DNA from: an uncultured Chloroflexota bacterium
Lineage (GTDB): Bacteria; Chloroflexota; Chloroflexia; Thermomicrobiales; UBA6265
Assembly: GCA_937901745.1 (NCBI GenBank)
Contig: CALGSZ010000088.1
Span: 32,779 to 96,778 of the forward strand
Direction of reading: 5' to 3'
Length of the DNA: 64,000 nucleotides
Position 1 is the stretch's first letter, and each line of letters starts with the position of its first letter. The position numbers were made by a program, and so were the translations under genes. Positions 34,307 through 42,939 of the stretch are shown here, piece by piece. The notes under the pieces are model-generated. The model was not told where the DNA came from, did not search any database, and worked only from the letters and a program-made list of their open reading frames with translations.

Positions 34307-35446
34307 CTACAGCACCCGGTACCGCTCGATCGCAGCCTCATCGAGCTCGACGCCAAGACCGGGCGCATCGGTCACCCAACCCTTGCCGTGCTCGACTCGA
34401 ACTTGCGTGGCCAGCACCTCTCCCCGCAGCGGCCACGGGCTGGTGTCGCGCAGCACATGCAGCGCGCCCGGCTCCGCCACACAGAGATGAAGGCTGGTCA
34501 GAAAACCGATGTCCGAGGCGTAATGGTGCGGGCTGTAAGGCACGCCATTCGCGCGGGCCGCGCTGACCATCGCTTGCGCGCTGATCAGGCCGCCGCAACG
34601 CGCGATGTCCGGCATGATCACATCCAGAACTCGCGCCGAGACGAGCCGCAGCCCCTCGGCCTGGCCGAAGGCGTTCTCTCCCCCCGCGATCGGCACGGTC
34701 GCGTGCTCGCGCAGCGCGCGGAGCCCCTCGACGTCCATCCAGACCAGCGGCTCCTCGATCCAGCCGACGCCGTAGCCGCTGATGGCCGTTACCATCTCGC
34801 GGGCTTCGTCCCGGTCCCACGCCATGTTGGCGTCGACCAGCACGCGCGTCATATCGGGCACGCGCGCCGCGACGGCATCGAGAAGCCGCAGGTCCTGCTC
34901 GCGGCCGAATCCGGCGCGGATCTTGATCGCCGCGTACCCCTCATCGAGAGCGGCGGCCGCGGCTTCGGCGATCTCCTCCGGCCCGCCGGTGAAGCCGACC
35001 GCGTAGAGCGGCACGGGCTCCGCCGGCGCTGACGGATCCAGACCCGCGCGCTGCCGCAGCAGGGCGTAGAGCGGCTGCCCCATCGCCTTGCCGTGGATAT
35101 CCCAGAGCGCGACTTCGAACGCGCCGATGGCGCCCTGGACCGCCGGCAACGACCAGACGGGCCCTAGGCGACCGAGCGTCCGATTGAGGCGCGCGATCAC
35201 GCCGGGGATATCGTCGACGCTCTCCCCGATGACGAGCGGAGCCAGGCCTTCCCGCACGGTAAGGGCTCGCTCTTCCAAACTCCAAAGCGGGAAGGTAACG
35301 CTGGTTTCGCCGACACCGGTGAGCCCGTCGTCGGTCGTGACTCGGATCAAGCCGACGTTGCGCGCCGATGCGCTTCCCCACGAGAAGCGTGCCGGCTGCG
35401 GCAGCGCCGAGCGGAGGCCGAAAAACTCGACATCGCGTATGCGCAT
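34307..35446 (-). CDS. Mandelate racemase/muconate lactonizing-type dehydratase (enolase superfamily)
   Basis: The 379-residue enzyme has an N-terminal capping domain and a TIM-barrel domain. Visible catalytic elements are AIKIRAG (KxR) near residue 172, the metal ligands Asp in VDANMAW, Glu in GWIEEPL and Glu in GGENAFG, and a histidine in YSPHHYAS near 303. KxR plus a C-terminal His fits the acid-sugar dehydratase branch such as galactarate, gluconate or arabinonate dehydratases. The exact sugar acid is not clear. It is the first gene of the eight-gene operon and carries the regulatory promoter. It links import and oxidation of a sugar to dehydration of the resulting acid. Confidence 0.88.
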   Translation of the reverse strand: MRIRDVEFFGLRSALPQPARFSWGSASARNVGLIRVTTDDGLTGVGETSVTFPLWSLEERALTVREGLAPLVIGESVDDIPGVIARLNRTLGRLGPVWSLPAVQGAIGAFEVALWDIHGKAMGQPLYALLRQRAGLDPSAPAEPVPLYAVGFTGGPEEIAEAAAAALDEGYAAIKIRAGFGREQDLRLLDAVAARVPDMTRVLVDANMAWDRDEAREMVTAISGYGVGWIEEPLVWMDVEGLRALREHATVPIAGGENAFGQAEGLRLVSARVLDVIMPDIARCGGLISAQAMVSAARANGVPYSPHHYASDIGFLTSLHLCVAEPGALHVLRDTSPWPLRGEVLATQVRVEHGKGWVTDAPGLGVELDEAAIERYRVL

Positions 35447-35458
35447 GAACCGAAACTC

Positions 35459-35510
35459 CTGGTCTGTGGTCTGACCAGCTTACCTTACCCGCACCATCCG
35501 GGCCTGTCAA
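35459..35510 (-). promoter_or_regulatory. Main promoter and FCD-GntR operator of the sugar-acid operon
   Basis: On the minus strand, TTGACA (35505-35510), a 17-base spacer and TAAGGT (35482-35487) form a promoter. Just downstream, over the expected start point, lies the palindrome TGGTCTGACCA (35467-35477), the FadR-like core TGGT-N3-ACCA. It is enclosed in a wider CTGGTC/GACCAG repeat (35459-35478). The operon's own FCD regulator is the likely ligand-controlled repressor. Confidence 0.65.
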
Positions 35511-35536
35511 GATCCCGGCGCCGTCGGACGCGCGAC

Positions 35537-35564
35537 ATTATAGAGTACTTCATAAAGAAATCAA
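35537..35564 (-). promoter_or_regulatory. Second, upstream promoter of the sugar-acid operon
   Basis: TTGATT (35559-35564), a 16-base spacer and a consensus TATAAT (35537-35542) on the minus strand lie within an AT-rich island. The rest of the 411-base divergent gap 35447-35857 shows no gene; the ribosome site for the next gene is GAGGAGG near 35847. Confidence 0.5.
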
Positions 35565-35857
35565 GAATTGATGCATACACGCCTGACCTCGCGGTCGCCG
35601 CCCACGGCTGTCGCGCCGCGTCCTTGCCAAAAATCAGCCACGAGATGCTGGTAGAGGATCAGCAATCGGCGGCTTCCGGCGCGGTGCATTGCCTATGCGC
35701 CGGGCACGCGGACGATTGTGTGTCGCGTACCGTCCCTTGCGCGCGGCGAGGTAATCGCCGCGCTGATCCGCGCAAGCCCGCGCGGCTATGGTACGCTTGC
35801 CATAACCTGATCCCCGCGGCCACCGCGGCGCCGGCTGCATCAGGCGAGGAGGCGCCG

Positions 35858-37456
35858 GTGAGTGTCTCGATTAAGACCTGCCCCGTCTGCGGACAGGCAA
35901 GTCCGGCGACATTCAGCTTCTGTCCCAACTGCGGCCAATCGATCGTGAGCGCGACACCGGTGATCCTGTCCGGCTCTGTTGCGCGCGACCTTCCCGCGTT
36001 CCCGGCCTACATGCGCCGGCAGATCCGCCGGCGGCGTCCGGCCGATGGCGCGAGTGGCGGTGGGTTCGTCTGGCTCGGGTTCGTCCTCATCCTCATCCCG
36101 ATCCTCCTCTCCCGCGCAACTCCCCTCTCCATCGCGACCTGGGTCGTTGGGATCGTCATGGTCATCGCCGGCTTCTGGCGACTGCGCATCGATCCGCTCG
36201 GCTTCAGTCGTGCCGGGCTGACGACGAACGTGATTGCCGCGCTCGCGCTCGCCGGCGTCATCGTCCAAGTGGCGCGAACGTCAGGCGAAGAGGACGCGCG
36301 GCCGCTCCTGACGCGCACGGCAACGCCAACCGCGACGACGACTCCCGATTGGCTGACCGCTGCTGGCAGCACGCCCCCAGCGAATGCGGCGAAACACTTC
36401 GGCACCGTGCCGATGTTCCGCGGCGGGCCAACGCACACCGGCCTCCAACCCGGCCCCGGCCCGAGCGGGACGCCATACCGGAAATGGCGCTTCGACACCG
36501 GCGGAGAGGTCCGCTCGTCACCGGCAGTCGCCGAGGGGCTCGTCTTCGTCGGCAGTCAATCCGGCCTGCTGCACGCCATCGAAGTCGAGACTGGCCGGCC
36601 CCGGTGGTCGTTCGATCTCGGCGGCTACCCCGTCCGCTCTTCGCCCGCCGTCGTGGACGGCACCGTCTATATCGGCAGCGGCTACGCGCTCTACGCGCTG
36701 GACGCGAAGACGGGTGAGGTGCGTTGGCGCTTCGGCATGCGGTACGCCGGCGAATCTTCGCCAACCGTCGCGGATGGCGTCGTCTACGTCGCGAGCAAGG
36801 AAGCGCTCGTCTACGCAATCGACGCCACGACCGGCGACGAGAAGTGGCACTTCCAAACGGAAGGGTTGATTTTTTCCTCGCCCACGATCGCCGCTGGGCT
36901 CGTCCTGATCGGCAGCGACGACGGTCAACTCTACGCGGTCGATATCGCCTCAGGTCACGCCAAGTGGAAGTTCGCCGCCGACGGTGAGGTGTACTCCTCC
37001 CCTGCCGTCGCCGGCGATCGCGTCTTCGTCGTCAGCAAGAGCCACGCGACCTACGCGGTCGATCTTCACTCCGGCAAGCCGATCTGGCACTTCCCGGTCG
37101 GAGGCGACGCCTCGCCGACCGTTGTCGGCGACACCGTGTTCGTCGGCGGCGAAGACGGCGGCATCTACGCCTTGGACGCGGCGACCGGCGAGCTGCGCTG
37201 GCTCTTCCCGACCGGCCGCCCTATCCACGCCTCGCCGGCGGCGGCCGAGGGAATTCTCTATGTGCCCAGCGGGCTGACCATCTTCGCCATTGACGCCGCC
37301 AACGGGCAAGAGCTCTGGAAATATCCAGTCAGCGATACGATCGGCGTCTCGCCGGCCGTCGTGGATGGCATCCTCTATTGCGCGGATGGTAGTGGTTATG
37401 TCTACGCCATCGCCGGCGATGCCCCAGCGGATGCCGCCACGCCGGCCGCAGAGTAG
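35858..37456 (+). CDS. Zinc-ribbon, membrane-anchored PQQ-like beta-propeller protein
   Basis: The start is GTG 35858 after GAGGAGG, giving 532 residues; the upstream open frame lacks such a site. Residues 6-25 hold a zinc ribbon (CPVCGQ, then CPNCGQ). Two or three hydrophobic helices lie at about 60-145. From about 190 to the end come seven or so PQQ-like repeats of the form SSPAV-x-G-VFVGS-x-G-x-YAID-x-TG-x-x-W. Such propellers act as scaffolds and, in BamB, in outer-membrane assembly; here a cell-surface scaffold or quinoprotein-like role is only inferred. A low-complexity TPTATTTP linker precedes the propeller. Confidence 0.88.
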   Translation: MSVSIKTCPVCGQASPATFSFCPNCGQSIVSATPVILSGSVARDLPAFPAYMRRQIRRRRPADGASGGGFVWLGFVLILIPILLSRATPLSIATWVVGIVMVIAGFWRLRIDPLGFSRAGLTTNVIAALALAGVIVQVARTSGEEDARPLLTRTATPTATTTPDWLTAAGSTPPANAAKHFGTVPMFRGGPTHTGLQPGPGPSGTPYRKWRFDTGGEVRSSPAVAEGLVFVGSQSGLLHAIEVETGRPRWSFDLGGYPVRSSPAVVDGTVYIGSGYALYALDAKTGEVRWRFGMRYAGESSPTVADGVVYVASKEALVYAIDATTGDEKWHFQTEGLIFSSPTIAAGLVLIGSDDGQLYAVDIASGHAKWKFAADGEVYSSPAVAGDRVFVVSKSHATYAVDLHSGKPIWHFPVGGDASPTVVGDTVFVGGEDGGIYALDAATGELRWLFPTGRPIHASPAAAEGILYVPSGLTIFAIDAANGQELWKYPVSDTIGVSPAVVDGILYCADGSGYVYAIAGDAPADAATPAAE

Positions 37457-37570
37457 CAGGCGGCGCCTCCGTGACGCCGCCCGCGTTGCTTGAGCTCACC
37501 GATCTCAGTTTGCTGAGCTGATTTGTCGTGCGCTGAATGCCGGCATGGGCCGCGGCCACCGGGCCGGTGG

Positions 37571-38509
37571 TCAATCGCTCATCGGCGGCATGGCGACCGA
37601 GGGCATCGGCGCATGCCCGTTGCGGATCGCCGTTCGCCTGCGAATCAACTCCGTCCGGCGGCGACGCGCCACCATGCGGTGGTAGAGGTTGCTCGCCTCC
37701 TGCAGACGGTCGCGCTCGCGCTTCAGCCGCGCCAGGGTCTTCGCCTCCAGCTCATCGAGCGCCGCGTCGCTCGACGACGGCGATTGCCACAGCGCGTAGG
37801 TATCGCTCCGCTTCAGCAATTCAAGGCGAGCCTCGAGCTCGGCGATCTGGCGATCGAGCCGATCGAGCTCACGGATCGCCCAGCGCAACCGCTCGCGGCG
37901 CAGACGCGCGGGCGACACGGCAGCCGCGCGCTCGGCTTCGAGCATCATCGCCTGCAGGGCCGAAAGATCGCGGTCGCGATAGGCGACGTTGATCCGCAGC
38001 ATCATCGCGGCGCGCTGCTGGCGCTCCTCGGGCGTACGCGCGAGGTCTGGATGGTAGCGCTTGGCCAGCTCGCGGTACAGGCGCAGAATCTCGGCATCTT
38101 GCGCGGCGAAGTGGTCGCGGGCGGCTCGTTCGGCATCGGCCGCGCCGTTGCCCTCACCGCTGAACGCCCGGCGGAACGCCTCCTCGGCCGCCCGAGCCTC
38201 GGCCGCCCGCGCGGCTAGCTCCTCGGCGATTTCCCGCTCGACTTCGACCGGGTCAGCATCGGGGTCGGCACGGAGGCGAGCGACCCGCCGTCGCATCTCC
38301 TCGATCTTCGCCCGCGTCGCCCGGATCTCCTCCTTCAGCCCGCCGATGCGGTTCTTCACCGCGACGGCAAAACGGGACAACGCACTCTCGAGCGCCGCTC
38401 GCTCAGCCTCGAGGGCGGCGACCCGGCACCGGCGTATTTCAATCTCGATGAGGAGACGGACGTACTCCATCTCCTCCGGTGTTGGTACAGCAACAATCGC
38501 TCGTGTCAC
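37571..38509 (-). CDS. J-domain coiled-coil protein
   Basis: From GTG 38509 the protein has 312 residues; the longer open frame to 38728 has no ribosome site and unlikely sequence. Long charged coiled coils (about 15-95 and 200-270) flank a J-domain-like centre near residues 135-175, with the HPD signature in LYRELAKRYHPDLARTPEE and the following INVAYRDRD helix. J-domains stimulate DnaK ATPase, so this may be a specialised co-chaperone. It lacks the G/F, zinc and C-terminal peptide-binding regions of DnaJ. It is a single gene in the gap between the PQQ protein and thiL. Confidence 0.82.
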   Translation of the reverse strand: MTRAIVAVPTPEEMEYVRLLIEIEIRRCRVAALEAERAALESALSRFAVAVKNRIGGLKEEIRATRAKIEEMRRRVARLRADPDADPVEVEREIAEELAARAAEARAAEEAFRRAFSGEGNGAADAERAARDHFAAQDAEILRLYRELAKRYHPDLARTPEERQQRAAMMLRINVAYRDRDLSALQAMMLEAERAAAVSPARLRRERLRWAIRELDRLDRQIAELEARLELLKRSDTYALWQSPSSSDAALDELEAKTLARLKRERDRLQEASNLYHRMVARRRRTELIRRRTAIRNGHAPMPSVAMPPMSD

Positions 38510-38758
38510 GACTCTCCCGAACCGCGGCGCAACCCGCTGGACTCTTCGGCACGATCCCTCATTATCCCACGAGGCGGCCCACCGGAGCCGCGCCCCAGCC
38601 GCCCGCGCGGACGATTCCGCGTCCCGCGAAGCCCCCTGGCAACCCCATGCCGCACGATCTCCATGACACATGACCGCGGCCGAAAAGACAAACCGCGGCC
38701 ATAGGCTGCGGGGCATGGGGACGATCAATTATGCAGCGATGCAGTGATGAGACGCGCC

Positions 38759-39796
38759 TCAATCGAAATGGTCGAACGCGCCCGCCCGGACCTCACGCTC
38801 GATGCCGTCGAGGCCACGCATCCGGAGAAGCGGCTCACCGGCGCCAGCCGGGACGATCTCGCCGATCGCGGTGACCGTGTTGCCGAGATCCGCGGCGGCC
38901 GCCTGGACCCGCGAGAAGACGTCCGGCGGCGCGGTGAAGAGCAATTCGTAGTCTTCACCGCCGCGCAGCGCAAGCTCCAGCCACTCTTCGGGAAACAGCG
39001 CCCTGATGGCGGCAGCGACCGGTATCGCGGCGGCGTCCAGGCGAGCGGCTACTCCGCTCGCCGCCAGGATCTTTGGCAGATCTCCGAGCAAGCCATCGCT
39101 CAGGTCCATCGCGCAGGACACACCGGCCGTCAGCAGCGCGCGGCCAAGCGCCAGCCTCGGCTCCGGCCGGAGATGCGCGGCAATGAGGAGATCGGCAGTC
39201 GTGGCACGGCGGCGTGGACTCTCCGGCGCTTCTTGCAGCAACCGCAGGCCGGCCGCGGCCGCTCCGAGCGTGCCGCTGACGGCGATCACGTCGCCGATGC
39301 GGGCAGCGCCCCGCGCGAGATAGCGCCCCTGCTCGGTCGCGCCGATGGCGGTGACATGGATCGTGAGGCTCTGGGGCGAGGCGACGACATCTCCGCCGGC
39401 GATCAGGACGGCGTGGCGCGCGGCAAGCTCGCCGAGCCCTCGATAGAGATCTTGCAAACCGGACAGCGGCTCGTCGCCGCGCAGCCCGAGCGAGACCACA
39501 GCCAGCCGTGGCGTGCCGCCCATCGCCGCGATGTCCGAGAGATTGACAGCGAGCGACTTATGGCCGAGCGAGCGCCAGTCGGTCCAATCGAGCCGGAAAT
39601 GGACGCCCTCGACCAGGCTGTCCGTGGTGACGATCAAGCGCTCACCCGGAGGCGGCGTCCAGACCGCCGCGTCATCGCCGATGCCGAGCAGGAGGTCCGG
39701 CGACGCCCGCACGGACGCCGGCAGCGTGGACTCCAGGAGATCTATCAGGCCGAATTCCCCCAGATCGCGGAGGGTGTTCGTCTCGGACGTCGTCAC
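38759..39796 (-). CDS. thiL: Thiamine-monophosphate kinase
   Basis: The GTG at 39796 overlaps the preceding glycosyltransferase stop as GTGA and gives 345 residues. The frame extends upstream to 39847, but inside the neighbour gene. The ThiL/AIRS fold is shown by the N-terminal GEFGLIDLL, the metal-binding GIGDDAAVW, DSLVEGVHF, the NLSDIAAMGG motif, GGDVVASP and CAMDLSDGL. It phosphorylates thiamine monophosphate to thiamine diphosphate with ATP and Mg, in the cytoplasm. No other thi gene and no TPP riboswitch lie nearby. Confidence 0.95.
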   Translation of the reverse strand: MTTSETNTLRDLGEFGLIDLLESTLPASVRASPDLLLGIGDDAAVWTPPPGERLIVTTDSLVEGVHFRLDWTDWRSLGHKSLAVNLSDIAAMGGTPRLAVVSLGLRGDEPLSGLQDLYRGLGELAARHAVLIAGGDVVASPQSLTIHVTAIGATEQGRYLARGAARIGDVIAVSGTLGAAAAGLRLLQEAPESPRRRATTADLLIAAHLRPEPRLALGRALLTAGVSCAMDLSDGLLGDLPKILAASGVAARLDAAAIPVAAAIRALFPEEWLELALRGGEDYELLFTAPPDVFSRVQAAAADLGNTVTAIGEIVPAGAGEPLLRMRGLDGIEREVRAGAFDHFD

Positions 39797-40917
39797 GCCA
39801 GTGCCTCTCGATACGCGGCCACGGTTGCCGCGGCCGTTTGCTCCCAAGTGAAGCGCCGTGCCTGCTGCAAGCCACGCTGCCGAAGGTCGGCGGCGAAGGC
39901 GGAATCGGTCAAGACGCGCAGCATGGCCGAAGCGATCGCCTCTTCATCCCGGGGATCGACGAGGAGCGCCGCGTCCCCGGCCACCTCCGGCAACGATGAG
40001 ACGTTCGAGGTGACGACGGGCGCGCCGCAGGCCATCGCCTCGACTACCGGCAATCCGAATCCCTCATACAGAGAGGGGAACACGAACAAATCGGCGGCGG
40101 AGTACCAGACAGGGAGCTCGTGGTCGGCGACGAAGCCGGTCAGGCGAACGCGCTCGCCCAGCCCGAGCCGCCGCAGCGTGTCATGCAGCTCCCCGGTCAG
40201 CCAGCCCTCCGGGCCGACGAGCATCAGGTCGTGCGGTACGTCATCCACAACGCGGGAGAATGCGCGCAGCAGCGCCGGGAGATTTTTCCGCGGCTCCAAC
40301 GTGCTGACCGCCAGCATGAACGGGCGCGAGCAGCCGTGACGCTCGCGGAGCCGCGCGATGGCGTCCGGCGGCGCGGGGCGGAAGCGGCAATCGACTCCGA
40401 GCGGGGTGACGTGAACCCGTGCGGGCTCGACGCCCAGCAGCTCCACGACATCGACTTTCGTGCTGTTCGAGACGGCGAGGATCCGGGAAGCGCGCCGCGC
40501 CGCCGCGCGGACCTCACGCGCCAAGTAGCGATAGCGGCGGGTTGGCACCTGCTCCGGCCAGCGCAGGAACGCGAGATCGTGGATCGTAACGACAGCCGGG
40601 CATGGTAGGGCACGCGGCAAGACATTGACCGTGCCGTGGAACAGATCGAGCCGGTCGCGGCGAGTCAGGATCGGCAGGGAAAGATGCTCCCAGCCAATCC
40701 GCACTATCGGCACGTCGAGAGGAACTGGCGCCGAACGCCAACCGGCCGCCAGGGCAGCCCCCGGCGGCCGCATGCCTCGATTGGCATAGACGATCAGCTC
40801 ATCACCCGCGAGGGCGGCCGGAAGCGCGGCCAGGAGCGATTCGAGATAGCGGTTGATGCCGGATCGTCGGTAGCCTGCTTCTCCGCTGATCAGGAGCGCG
40901 TTGAATCCGATCCGCAC
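39793..40917 (-). CDS. Family 1/4 glycosyltransferase
   Basis: The 374-residue GT-B enzyme has an N-terminal acceptor domain (RRSGINRYLESLLAAL) and a C-terminal nucleotide-sugar domain. The key E-x7-E motif is EGFGLPVVEAMACGAPV near residues 284-300, followed by SSLPEVAGDAALLVDP. It probably transfers mannose or another hexose to a cell-envelope or exopolysaccharide acceptor. Its stop is coupled to thiL by GTGA, and it lies 78 bases downstream of another glycosyltransferase. The specific product is unknown. Confidence 0.92.
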   Translation of the reverse strand: MRIGFNALLISGEAGYRRSGINRYLESLLAALPAALAGDELIVYANRGMRPPGAALAAGWRSAPVPLDVPIVRIGWEHLSLPILTRRDRLDLFHGTVNVLPRALPCPAVVTIHDLAFLRWPEQVPTRRYRYLAREVRAAARRASRILAVSNSTKVDVVELLGVEPARVHVTPLGVDCRFRPAPPDAIARLRERHGCSRPFMLAVSTLEPRKNLPALLRAFSRVVDDVPHDLMLVGPEGWLTGELHDTLRRLGLGERVRLTGFVADHELPVWYSAADLFVFPSLYEGFGLPVVEAMACGAPVVTSNVSSLPEVAGDAALLVDPRDEEAIASAMLRVLTDSAFAADLRQRGLQQARRFTWEQTAAATVAAYREALA

Positions 40918-40994
40918 ACCCGCTCCGTCCTGACGCCTCCCATCGGTCCTGCCTCCGCGGCAGATTGTACGCGCTCAGCCCTCAATGGGCCGCT

Positions 40995-42140
40995 TCACGT
41001 CAGCGAGACGCCAGCATGGGCGCCGTTCTTGACCGGCGCCATGCCATCGACCGGCACGTACGCCGGCGGCGGCGTGCTGATCGCCGCCTCGGCCAGCAAC
41101 GGAGCCGTCCCCTCGCCGATCACGCGGCGATAGACCTCTTCATAGCCAGCGGCCATGGCAGCGGGAGAGAAGAGCCGCTCCACCCGTTCCCGGCAAGCCC
41201 GCCGATCCAGCTCCCCGACCCGGCTGACGGCCTCGACCATCCCCGCCATCGTCGAGCAGACGAAGCCGGTCACGCCGTCCTCGACGACCTCCGGCACCGA
41301 CCCGCAGCGCGTAGCGATCACGGGCGTGCCAGTTGCCATCGCCTCGGCCATCGTCAAGCCGAACGGCTCCGGCCAGTCGATCGGGAACAGATACGCCCAG
41401 GCGCCGCCCAGCAGCTCATCCTTCTCCGCCTCGGTGACCTCGCCGATGTACTCGACCAATCCCCGATTCGCGCGGATCAACGGGGCTATGGCGACCTCGT
41501 AGTAGTCGCGATCAGTCGGATCAACCTTGGCGGCGATGATCAAGCGCATCCCGACGTCGCGCGCAATCTCGATCGCGCGGTCCGGACGCTTCTCGGGGCT
41601 GATCCGGCCCAGGAAGACGAGGTAATCCCCCGGCTCGGGGCGGAAGTGGTAGTTGGCGATGTCGATGGCGTTGTGGACGGTGCCGACCCAGTTGGCCTTG
41701 GGCAGCCAGGTCCGCTGGTTGTGACTGATCGAGACCAAGCGCTGCTCCCGGTAGTAGCCGTAGATGCGCTGAACCTCGGGCAGATCGAGCCGGCCATGCG
41801 TCGTGGTCACCGTGGGAGTGGTCGACAGCCGTGAGAATGAGAATGCCAGGTAGTCGTTATGGTTGTGGATCAGATCGAATTCGCTGGCCCTGGCGTAGAC
41901 CTCGCCCATCTCGATCAAGGCATAAGCGATCTGATCGCGAACGGTCGGGTCGAGCCGCAGACCGCGCTCACAACAAGGGAACAGCTTGGCCGAGGTTTGG
42001 GAATCCCCACTTGCGAATAGCGTGACATCGTGCCCGCGCCGCACCAGCTCTTCGGTCAGCACATGCACGACACGCTCTGTCCCGCCATAGAGCTTCGGTG
42101 GGACAGGCTCGATCAACGGCGCAACAATCGCGATGCGCAT
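40995..42140 (-). CDS. Family 4 glycosyltransferase
   Basis: The 381-residue GT-B enzyme begins MRIAIVAPLIEPVPPKLYGG, where the GG loop binds the donor phosphate. The conserved catalytic region is EPFGLTMAEAMATGTPVIA near residues 265-283, followed by CGSVPEVVEDGVTGFV. The closest match by pattern is to bacterial GT4 enzymes of the sucrose-/mannosyl-type; the donor and acceptor are not clear. An upstream hairpin at 42178-42195 precedes it. It and the next glycosyltransferase probably act in the same envelope pathway. Confidence 0.92.
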   Translation of the reverse strand: MRIAIVAPLIEPVPPKLYGGTERVVHVLTEELVRRGHDVTLFASGDSQTSAKLFPCCERGLRLDPTVRDQIAYALIEMGEVYARASEFDLIHNHNDYLAFSFSRLSTTPTVTTTHGRLDLPEVQRIYGYYREQRLVSISHNQRTWLPKANWVGTVHNAIDIANYHFRPEPGDYLVFLGRISPEKRPDRAIEIARDVGMRLIIAAKVDPTDRDYYEVAIAPLIRANRGLVEYIGEVTEAEKDELLGGAWAYLFPIDWPEPFGLTMAEAMATGTPVIATRCGSVPEVVEDGVTGFVCSTMAGMVEAVSRVGELDRRACRERVERLFSPAAMAAGYEEVYRRVIGEGTAPLLAEAAISTPPPAYVPVDGMAPVKNGAHAGVSLT

Positions 42141-42177
42141 GGCAAACCTTCCCTCCTACTCAGGAATCAATCCACAA

Positions 42178-42195
42178 CGCAAACGTCTGTTTGCG
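42178..42195. promoter_or_regulatory. Short inverted repeat ahead of the glycosyltransferase operon
   Basis: CGCAAAC, four bases and GTTTGCG form a perfect 7-base repeat 38 bases before the glycosyltransferase start. It may be an operator or leader hairpin. Confidence 0.4.
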
Positions 42196-42294
42196 CCCCC
42201 TAAGATCCAGTGCGCTTACGCTGGCAAATCCCCGCGGTCATCCAAATGCCCGCTGGCTGGATCAATAGGCGACCTAGAATCGAGCCTATGACCG

Positions 42295-42528
42295 CTAGAG
42301 TGGCGGAGGTATGTGATCGGTCGAACCCGGCGCAACGAATCCGCAACAGGGCGGGCCCGACCGCTCGCTATCTGGCGAGTGCGCGGTCGCTCCCGCGGCC
42401 AGGGTGTTAGGACGTGTCCGGCCGATTGCCCAGGCGGGTGGATCACTGGCCGGGAACGACTCCCACGATGCTTCCTCGACCAGATCGACGCCTGCTGGCA
42501 GCTCCGGGCGCTCGCCACTCACCATCAT
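42295..42528 (-). CDS. Small conserved protein with SFPASDPP motif
   Basis: The 77-residue frame from ATG 42528 has a strong AAGGAG site eight bases upstream. Its N-terminal part carries EEASWESFPASDPPAW near residues 18-33, the hallmark of a widespread family of short bacterial proteins of unknown function that otherwise share little sequence. The remaining 40 residues are Gly/Pro/Ser-rich. It lies alone between a glycosyltransferase and doxX. I see no cofactor or membrane segment. The 380 bases upstream (42559-42939) contain no other convincing gene. Confidence 0.65.
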   Translation of the reverse strand: MMVSGERPELPAGVDLVEEASWESFPASDPPAWAIGRTRPNTLAAGATAHSPDSERSGPPCCGFVAPGSTDHIPPPL

Positions 42529-42888
42529 CGCGGCTGCTCCTTGTCGCACAAGGTGCATGCCCAGGAGTCAAACATGGCTGTCTGCCCCGGGGCCTGCAAC
42601 CTTATCCAGCCCCTCGGACAGAATCGGCGGTCTCGCGCCGACTCCCTATCGCAAGCCAGTCCCAGCGTCAGCCAGGTACGCGGCTGCTCGCGGCGACGGG
42701 CAATCGCCACACGGACATCATAGTCCTGGTGGTGCCTAGCGCGTCCTCGCGCCGACTCGCGGTTGCATGGCACACGTCGCCATTACTGCCCGCGGTGGTG
42801 GCCTATCCGGCCGCGGCTCACCCACCAGCGGGCCAGATTGCCAGCTCACCTTGTTTGAGTGATTCGTCTGTTGCGATTTGCGAGATTC

Positions 42889-42932
42889 GGTGAGCGGCGC
42901 GCTGTCCGCGTAACACGAGCGCGCCGCTCACC
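42889..42932 (-). terminator. Perfect 15-base-pair hairpin downstream of doxX
   Basis: GGTGAGCGGCGCGCT (42889-42903) pairs exactly with AGCGCGCCGCTCACC (42918-42932) around a 14-base loop, just after the doxX stop. No U-tract follows on the minus strand. Confidence 0.6.
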
Positions 42933-42939
42933 CACCGCG

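Noticed and set aside
38744..40339. 531-codon plus-strand open frame
   Set aside because: Antisense to thiL and the glycosyltransferase, both clearly real and coupled by GTGA.
42559..42893. Protein-coding gene at 42414-42893 on the plus strand
   Set aside because: Composition is Pro/Ser/Arg-rich without a motif, it overlaps the better-supported minus-strand small gene, and no ribosome site is visible.
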